Shown in pieces: positions 6,190 through 10,376 of a stretch of DNA of 10,376 nt. A model generated the notes under the pieces. It was not told the origin of the DNA and did not search any database. It saw nothing but the letters and a program-made list of their open reading frames with translations. The DNA comes from Bacteroidota bacterium (GTDB lineage: Bacteria; Bacteroidota; Bacteroidia; Chitinophagales; Chitinophagaceae): contig JAEZRB010000116.1 in the NCBI GenBank assembly GCA_023412975.1, positions 1 to 10,376 on the forward strand, written 5' to 3'. The first letter of the stretch is position 1. Every line of letters begins with the position of its first letter. The translations under genes were made by a program, and so were the position numbers.

Positions 6190-7710
6190 ATGAAATTATT
6201 TTCAGCCGACCAGGTACGGGAATGGGATCAATATACCATTGCCCATGAGCCGATCGCTTCCATCGACCTGATGGAGCGGGCCGCAGGTAAATGCGTGGAC
6301 TGGCTGGAGAGAAATAATTTTACCCACCAAACCTTCCATATTTTTTGCGGTAAGGGCAACAATGGTGGCGATGGCCTGGCTATTGCGCGTCTGCTATCTA
6401 CCATGAATGTGCAGGTTACGGTGCATATACTTGAGTTCGGTCACAAGGGCACCGATGATTTCCAGGTCAACCTGGCACGCCTGCACCGGCATCCTGAGAT
6501 CGTCATACGTTTTATACAATCCGAAGAACATTTCCAGGCGCTACAGGAAGATGAAATTGTGATCGACGCGCTGTTTGGCTCGGGGCTGAATCGCGGTATA
6601 GAAGGAGTTACTGCGAGCCTTGTACAACATATCAATAAATCTGGCTGCACCATTATATCAATTGATATTCCCAGCGGTTTGTTTACCGATCGCTCATCGA
6701 AAGGGAATACGGTGATCGAAGCAGATCATACACTCGCTTTTCAAACCTATAAACTTGCTTACCTGGTTGCGGAGAACCGAGACTATATTGGTGAGGTGCA
6801 TATACTGGATATAGGACTGCATACAGATTACTATAATTCCGGAACCGGCAGGTTTGAACTGGTGGATCAGTCCTTCGCCCGTGAAATCTATAAACCCCGG
6901 AGCCGGTTTGGTCACAAGGGTGAGTTCGGCCATGCGCTGATAATTGCCGGCAGTTACGGCAAGATTGGCGCAGCGGTTTTATCAGCGCGGGCCTGTTTGA
7001 GGAGTGGCGTCGGGCTGCTTACCTGTCATGTGCCGGGATGCGGTTATGAGATCCTGCAAACCGCTGTGCCCGAGGCCATGGTTAGTACGGATTTCAATTC
7101 ATCATTTGTAACCGGGCTTGAAGAATCTCTGGACCCATACGACGCCATCGGAATCGGCCCGGGTATTGGCAAAGCTTCTGAAACCCGTTCTATGCTTAAG
7201 AATCTGCAGAGCATGTATAAAAAACCGTTGGTGATCGATGCAGATGCACTCAATATTATTGCTTCCCATAAAGAATTATTGGATATCATTCCTGCTGGTT
7301 CGATCCTTACACCGCATCCAAAAGAATTTGAAAGATTGTTTGGAGAAACAGCTACTGAATTCGACAGGATCGAACTGGCACTGGAAATGGCTAAACAATA
7401 TGGGCTGGTGATCGTACTCAAAGGCCACCACACTTTTATTGCCACACCCGGTGGCGCGGGTTATTTCAACTCTACGGGTAATGCCGGGATGGCTACGGGG
7501 GGAAGTGGTGATGTCCTTACCGGAATCCTGGCGGCATTACTGGCTCAATCCTATACCCCGGTAGAATCTGCTATCCTTGGTGTGTACCTGCATGGATTCG
7601 CCGGTAATATGGCTGCAGAGCGGCTGTCGATGGAAGCGATGACCGCAGGCGATATTGTAGACTCCCTTGGAGAAGCGTTTATTAATGTGCATGGATTATT
7701 CTTTAAGTGA
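6190..7710 (+). CDS. nnr: Bifunctional NAD(P)H-hydrate epimerase / ADP-dependent dehydratase
   Basis: A cytoplasmic metabolite-repair enzyme. It interconverts R- and S-forms of hydrated NADH or NADPH and dehydrates the S-form back to the normal cofactor with ADP. The 506-residue length is typical for the fused protein. The N-terminal YjeF_N epimerase domain (about 1-215) shows GKGNNGGDG (54-62), DALFGSGLNRG (126-136, D126 a likely catalytic residue) and SIDIPSG (157-163). The C-terminal ribokinase-like dehydratase domain (about 235-506) shows GHKGEFGHALIIAGS (241-255), GIGPGIG (321-327), IDADALN (349-355), TPHPKEFERL (374-383), KGHHT (411-415) and NAGMATGGSGDVLTG (431-445), where D441 is the expected catalytic aspartate. 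All key motifs are present. It appears to be a single-gene unit; the 87-bp repeat begins 5 bases after its stop. Confidence 0.97.
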   Translation: MKLFSADQVREWDQYTIAHEPIASIDLMERAAGKCVDWLERNNFTHQTFHIFCGKGNNGGDGLAIARLLSTMNVQVTVHILEFGHKGTDDFQVNLARLHRHPEIVIRFIQSEEHFQALQEDEIVIDALFGSGLNRGIEGVTASLVQHINKSGCTIISIDIPSGLFTDRSSKGNTVIEADHTLAFQTYKLAYLVAENRDYIGEVHILDIGLHTDYYNSGTGRFELVDQSFAREIYKPRSRFGHKGEFGHALIIAGSYGKIGAAVLSARACLRSGVGLLTCHVPGCGYEILQTAVPEAMVSTDFNSSFVTGLEESLDPYDAIGIGPGIGKASETRSMLKNLQSMYKKPLVIDADALNIIASHKELLDIIPAGSILTPHPKEFERLFGETATEFDRIELALEMAKQYGLVIVLKGHHTFIATPGGAGYFNSTGNAGMATGGSGDVLTGILAALLAQSYTPVESAILGVYLHGFAGNMAAERLSMEAMTAGDIVDSLGEAFINVHGLFFK

Positions 7711-7715
7711 GTTTT

Positions 7716-7802
7716 GTTGAATAAAGGTTTAATAATAGTTGAATGTTAGTATAATGGTTGTAGAGACAAACTACTATTAAACAATTTTCAACAACATTCA
7801 AC
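7716..7802. repeat. 87-bp palindromic element, copy A
   Basis: It begins GTTGAAT, repeats GTTGAAT 22 bases on (7738-7744), and ends with the inverted unit ATTCAAC (7796-7802). By hand, 72 of 87 bases match copy B at 8221-8307 without gaps; most differences lie near the centre. The internal hairpin is imperfect (mismatches and a G-T pair around 7750-7780). It starts 5 bases after the nnr stop. It lacks a T-run, so it is not a classical intrinsic terminator, although it may still affect 3' ends. Confidence 0.8.
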
Positions 7803-7830
7803 AGTTTCATCACAAGCCTATGCGCAAAAC

Positions 7831-7860
7831 TTGCATTTCCTCGGGCTAATTTGTATTTTG
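7831..7860 (+). promoter_or_regulatory. Possible promoter of the Cys-rich protein gene
   Basis: TTG at 7831-7833 and TATTTTG at 7854-7860 are separated by 20 bases, a suitable distance for Bacteroidota -33 and -7 elements. The -7 box is one base short of TAnnTTTG. It ends 23 bases before the ATG at 7884. Weak but well placed. Confidence 0.35.
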
Positions 7861-7883
7861 TCTGTCCTGCTAAACTAACCACC

Positions 7884-8213
7884 ATGAAAATCTTGCTGCC
7901 ACTCCTGATTGTTTTTCTATTTACAGGCGACACATCAAAAGTTCAGTTCCCGGAAAATCGAATTGTAGCCAAATGCTACGGTTATAGTCCCTGTAATGCC
8001 TGTTCCAATTGTTCCGAATGTAAACATTGCAACGCAGGTGGCACCTGTGGTGTATGTGCAAAGGTCAAACCCAATCAGCGACCGGATGGCAAAAAATCAC
8101 CGGACACAAAGGAACCTGCAAACCAAGGCCAATGCAAAGCGGTTACGAAAAAAGGTACACGCTGTTCACGTAGCTCCCGTTCTGGTGGGTATTGCTGGCA
8201 ACATGGAGGCTGA
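7884..8213 (+). CDS. Small secreted Cys-rich protein with C-terminal CCCH (DUF5763-like) motif
   Basis: A 109-residue protein, unknown function. Residues 1-15 (MKILLPLLIVFLFTG) look like a signal peptide or membrane anchor. A first cluster holds eight cysteines (C31, C37, C40, C43, C46, C49, C55, C58), mostly spaced C-x2-C and ending GGTCGVC. A charged linker (60-82) follows. The end, CKAVTKKGTRC with GYCWQH, has the pattern C84-x9-C94-x9-C104-x2-H107 and resembles the small metal-binding domain I know as DUF5763. Both parts could bind zinc or another metal, or form disulfides if exported. I chose the ATG at 7884, which directly begins the hydrophobic segment; an in-frame TTG at 7851 overlaps the probable promoter. 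The gene lies between two copies of an 87-bp palindrome, like a cassette. Confidence 0.75.
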   Translation: MKILLPLLIVFLFTGDTSKVQFPENRIVAKCYGYSPCNACSNCSECKHCNAGGTCGVCAKVKPNQRPDGKKSPDTKEPANQGQCKAVTKKGTRCSRSSRSGGYCWQHGG

Positions 8214-8220
8214 TGAATTG

Positions 8221-8307
8221 GTTGAATAATGGTCTAATAATAGTTGAATGGTAGTTTAATAGTTGTTTGTCCCAACAACTATTAAACCATATTAAACAAC
8301 ATTCAAC
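8221..8307. repeat. 87-bp palindromic element, copy B
   Basis: Same length and orientation as copy A, with GTTGAAT at 8221-8227 and 8243-8249 and ATTCAAC at 8301-8307. Its centre is a perfect 13-bp stem: TTTAATAGTTGTT (8255-8267), loop TGTCCC, AACAACTATTAAA (8274-8286). It fills the gap between two convergent genes, 7 bases after one stop codon and 2 bases from the other, so it could act as a two-way transcript end. Confidence 0.85.
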
Positions 8308-8309
8308 AA

Positions 8310-9194
8310 CTACTTCACGAGTTTATACGTGATCCCAAACTGCGGTGTGCTGCCGAGGTAAGAGCTTGTAAAAGAAAGTCGTCTTTCACTGAGGTCTTTG
8401 TTTTTGTGTACATGAGGAACAAGAATGCCCGACAATACCCCTACTAATGTGCCCAGCGCGATATCAGAAATAAAATGCTGGCCGCCACGGTATCGCAGAT
8501 AGCCCGTAGTGCCTGTTGCAATACCAGCCAGAGTAAAGGGTAGCCATTTGACTTTTGAATGCGGGTGGTAGTCGTTGAGTACCTTGGCAATAAAAAAAGT
8601 GGAAGTGCCAACCAATGCCACATGCCCGGCAAAAAACGAATTTTTAGCACCTCCCCGGGTACGCCTGTCCATAGGCACTTCCGGGTTATAGGCATAAGGC
8701 CGAAAACGATCATTGAGGTACACAGAACCAGTATAAAGCAAGCCCGTGACCGACATGGTCTCCAGGTACAAAAAGGCGATCTTCAGCCCATCTTTCCGGA
8801 TCTCCTTATCCAGCATCAGGATGACCGGCAAAGGCATGGAGGAATAAAAAAGCAAGTCCCCGAGATTGTCCGCTTTCGGATGATACACGCTGGCTCCGCG
8901 CCGGTCAAATGACGGAATATTGTTTTTGTCAAGACTTAGGATCTTTTCAACCGGGGACCTATCCTTACTATATATTTTGGTGAAAGCATATAGGCTCCAC
9001 CCTGTTCCGATGGCTGTGATTGGTATATCCGAAGCCGGTTTAAGTTTATAGACTTCAGTGCTGTTGTCTTTGACCTCAGCGGCTGGTACAATGCTAACAA
9101 GGGTGTCGTTATGGCTAACGCTGTCCGTAACCTCCTGGGCCATTCCATGACTGAACGGCAAAATGATCATCGAGAGTATTATTATTTTCTTCAT
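8310..9194 (-). CDS. PAP2-family membrane phosphatase, exported N-terminus
   Basis: A 294-residue member of the PAP2 (type 2 phosphatidic acid phosphatase) family, which removes phosphate from lipid phosphates or undecaprenyl pyrophosphate on the outer side of the inner membrane. Residues 1-19 look like a cleavable signal peptide (GMA before Q20). The mature N-terminal part (20-110) is not recognised. Hydrophobic segments follow at about 115-128, 138-158, 188-205, 216-232 and 245-261. Motif 1 is R163-F-R165-P166, but the lysine expected seven residues before R165 is V158. Motif 2 is FFAGH (187-191, H191 likely catalytic). Motif 3 is R234-x5-H240-x3-D244, complete. Two of three motifs are thus good and activity is plausible. 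The protein ends YKLVK next to repeat B. It is divergent from the pyrophosphatase gene across 248 bp. The substrate cannot be told. Confidence 0.87.
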   Translation of the reverse strand: MKKIIILSMIILPFSHGMAQEVTDSVSHNDTLVSIVPAAEVKDNSTEVYKLKPASDIPITAIGTGWSLYAFTKIYSKDRSPVEKILSLDKNNIPSFDRRGASVYHPKADNLGDLLFYSSMPLPVILMLDKEIRKDGLKIAFLYLETMSVTGLLYTGSVYLNDRFRPYAYNPEVPMDRRTRGGAKNSFFAGHVALVGTSTFFIAKVLNDYHPHSKVKWLPFTLAGIATGTTGYLRYRGGQHFISDIALGTLVGVLSGILVPHVHKNKDLSERRLSFTSSYLGSTPQFGITYKLVK

Positions 9195-9364
9195 ACAGTG
9201 CTATTTACAAGGAGAGTGCCATAGGAAATAGCGCTGTGCTGATGCCGGTTTTTCAGCCTTAAATAGGGAAAAATGGGTATGGGAGTGGAACAAGTTCCTC
9301 ATTACGTATCATTAACGCAGGGACAGGGCGGGTTTCCCAAGCTAAATCATTGATTCAAATATGT

Positions 9365-9394
9365 TTTGAAATATTAGCCTAACTACTATCTTTG
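9365..9394 (+). promoter_or_regulatory. Promoter of the membrane pyrophosphatase gene
   Basis: TTTG at 9365-9368 and TATCTTTG at 9387-9394 are separated by 18 bases, a close match to the Bacteroidota pattern of a -33 TTTG and a -7 TAnnTTTG. The -7 box ends 48 bases before the ATG at 9443. The leader contains a small hairpin, TCCGAA (9401-9406) with TTCGGA (9414-9419), without a following T-run. This is the best promoter match I found in the window. Confidence 0.6.
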
Positions 9395-9442
9395 CCGTCC
9401 TCCGAATACTGGTTTCGGACTAAATACTTAGAAGCTACGCTT

Positions 9443-10376
9443 ATGGACAATTTGATCTATCTCGTCCCCGTCATGGGTATCATTGGCCTGCTTTATACCC
9501 TCGTTAAATTTAACTGGGTCGGCCGGCAGGACGCGGGTACGGACCGTATGAAAGAGATCAGCAATTATATTGCTGAAGGTGCCATGGCCTTTTTGAAGGC
9601 CGAATGGAAAGTATTGGGATATTTTGTTGTGATCGTAGGCATCATGCTGGCGGTGATGGCACAGGCCAATCCCCATTCGCATTGGTCGATCGCCCTGGCT
9701 TTTGTTGTGGGTGCAGTGCTGAGTGCCCTTGCTGGTTATATCGGTATGAAAGCAGCCACCAAAGCCAATGTACGCACGGCCCAGGCAGCCCGCACAAGTT
9801 TGAGTAAAGCGTTGAATGTTTCATTTACCGGCGGCGCAGTGATGGGTGTAGGTGTAGCAGGTCTGGCAGTGCTTGGCCTGGGTGGTTTGTATATCGTATT
9901 AAAGCAAATTTTTGCGCCCGGGTCTGCAGTTAATTCAGACGAGATGCTTCGCACGATCGAGGTATTGACCGGTTTTTCACTGGGAGCGGAATCCATCGCG
10001 CTTTTCGCCCGTGTAGGCGGTGGTATCTATACAAAAGCAGCCGACGTAGGTGCTGACCTGGTAGGTAAGGTTGAAGCAGGTATCCCCGAGGATGATCCGC
10101 GCAACCCTGCGACGATTGCCGACAATGTGGGTGACAACGTGGGTGACGTGGCTGGTATGGGTGCCGACCTTTTTGGTTCATACGTGGCAACTGTTCTGGC
10201 AACGATTGTACTGGGACAGCAGACAATTACTATTGATCCCGATACTTTAGGTGGATTTTCACCGGTGGTACTTCCCATGCTTATCGCGGGCGTAGGTATC
10301 CTGTTCTCTATTATTGGAACCTTTTTCGTTCGTATCGGGGAATCTGCTGGCATTAATACCAGCACCGTACAAAAGG
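9443..10376 (+). CDS. hppA: Membrane-bound ion-translocating pyrophosphatase, C-terminal half beyond the window
   Basis: Integral membrane pyrophosphatase that hydrolyses cytoplasmic pyrophosphate and pumps H+ or Na+ outward. There are 311 visible codons out of a usual 650-800. Transmembrane segments are evident from residue 4 on. The active-site loops are fully present: FARVGGGIYTKAADVGADL (188-206) running into VGKVEAGIPEDDPRNP, and DNVGDNVGD (227-235), giving R190, K198, D201, D205, K209, E211, D227, D231 and D235 as pyrophosphate/Mg ligands. The semi-conserved gate glutamate is absent from both usual places after D242 (DLFGSYVA), but E183 lies in GAESIALF just before the first loop. To my recollection this matches the Flavobacterium johnsoniae-type H+-pumping subfamily. 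Residues that decide K+ dependence lie in the missing half. The start is the first ATG after a good promoter. Confidence 0.96.
   Translation, partial: MDNLIYLVPVMGIIGLLYTLVKFNWVGRQDAGTDRMKEISNYIAEGAMAFLKAEWKVLGYFVVIVGIMLAVMAQANPHSHWSIALAFVVGAVLSALAGYIGMKAATKANVRTAQAARTSLSKALNVSFTGGAVMGVGVAGLAVLGLGGLYIVLKQIFAPGSAVNSDEMLRTIEVLTGFSLGAESIALFARVGGGIYTKAADVGADLVGKVEAGIPEDDPRNPATIADNVGDNVGDVAGMGADLFGSYVATVLATIVLGQQTITIDPDTLGGFSPVVLPMLIAGVGILFSIIGTFFVRIGESAGINTSTVQK

Noticed and set aside
8255..8286. Perfect 13-bp hairpin as an intrinsic terminator
   Set aside because: The stem is AT-rich and no T-run follows on either strand; better described as part of the 87-bp repeat, with any terminator role untested.

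Overview
The window looks like chromosomal DNA from a Bacteroidota bacterium, most likely near Chitinophagaceae. The evidence is start sites without clear Shine-Dalgarno sequences, -7 elements of the TAnnTTTG type, a LytS/YehU-like sensor kinase, and lipoproteins with PKD-like domains. This taxonomic placement is an inference from gene style. No rRNA, tRNA, CRISPR array or transposase was seen.

Layout. (1) Positions 1-1026, minus strand: the N-terminal and central part of a membrane sensor histidine kinase whose end lies beyond the left edge. (2) 1027-1490: a gene-free divergent gap with a -7 element for the next gene. (3) 1491-2834, plus: a lipoprotein-like member of the vanadium haloperoxidase/PAP2 superfamily with an eroded active site. 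(4) 2867-5999, plus: the most unusual part, an AT-rich tandem array of four intact lipoprotein genes and one decayed 3' remnant. A complete copy has a lipoprotein signal, a PKD-like domain and an unrecognised C-terminal domain ending in IKIKL(L). The copies are mosaics: upstream spacers and signal peptides pair as 1+4 and 2+3, while C-terminal domains pair as 1+3 and 2+4. Copy 3 has lost exactly the PKD segment. (5) 6190-7710, plus: bifunctional NAD(P)H-hydrate repair enzyme. (6) 7716-8307: a small secreted Cys-rich protein gene bracketed by two direct copies of an 87-bp palindromic element. (7) 8310-9194, minus: a periplasmic PAP2-type phosphatase. (8) 9443-right edge, plus: the first 311 codons of a membrane-bound ion-pumping pyrophosphatase, with a good promoter in front.

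Functionally the window is a patchwork. The hydrate repair enzyme and pyrophosphatase are housekeeping genes with confident assignments. The two PAP2-superfamily proteins both depart from the canonical catalytic motifs, one strongly. The array is probably a set of cell-envelope lipoproteins that diversify by tandem duplication and recombination; their ligand or role cannot be read from the sequence. The cassette-like Cys-rich gene and its flanking repeats are a second local sign of genome plasticity.
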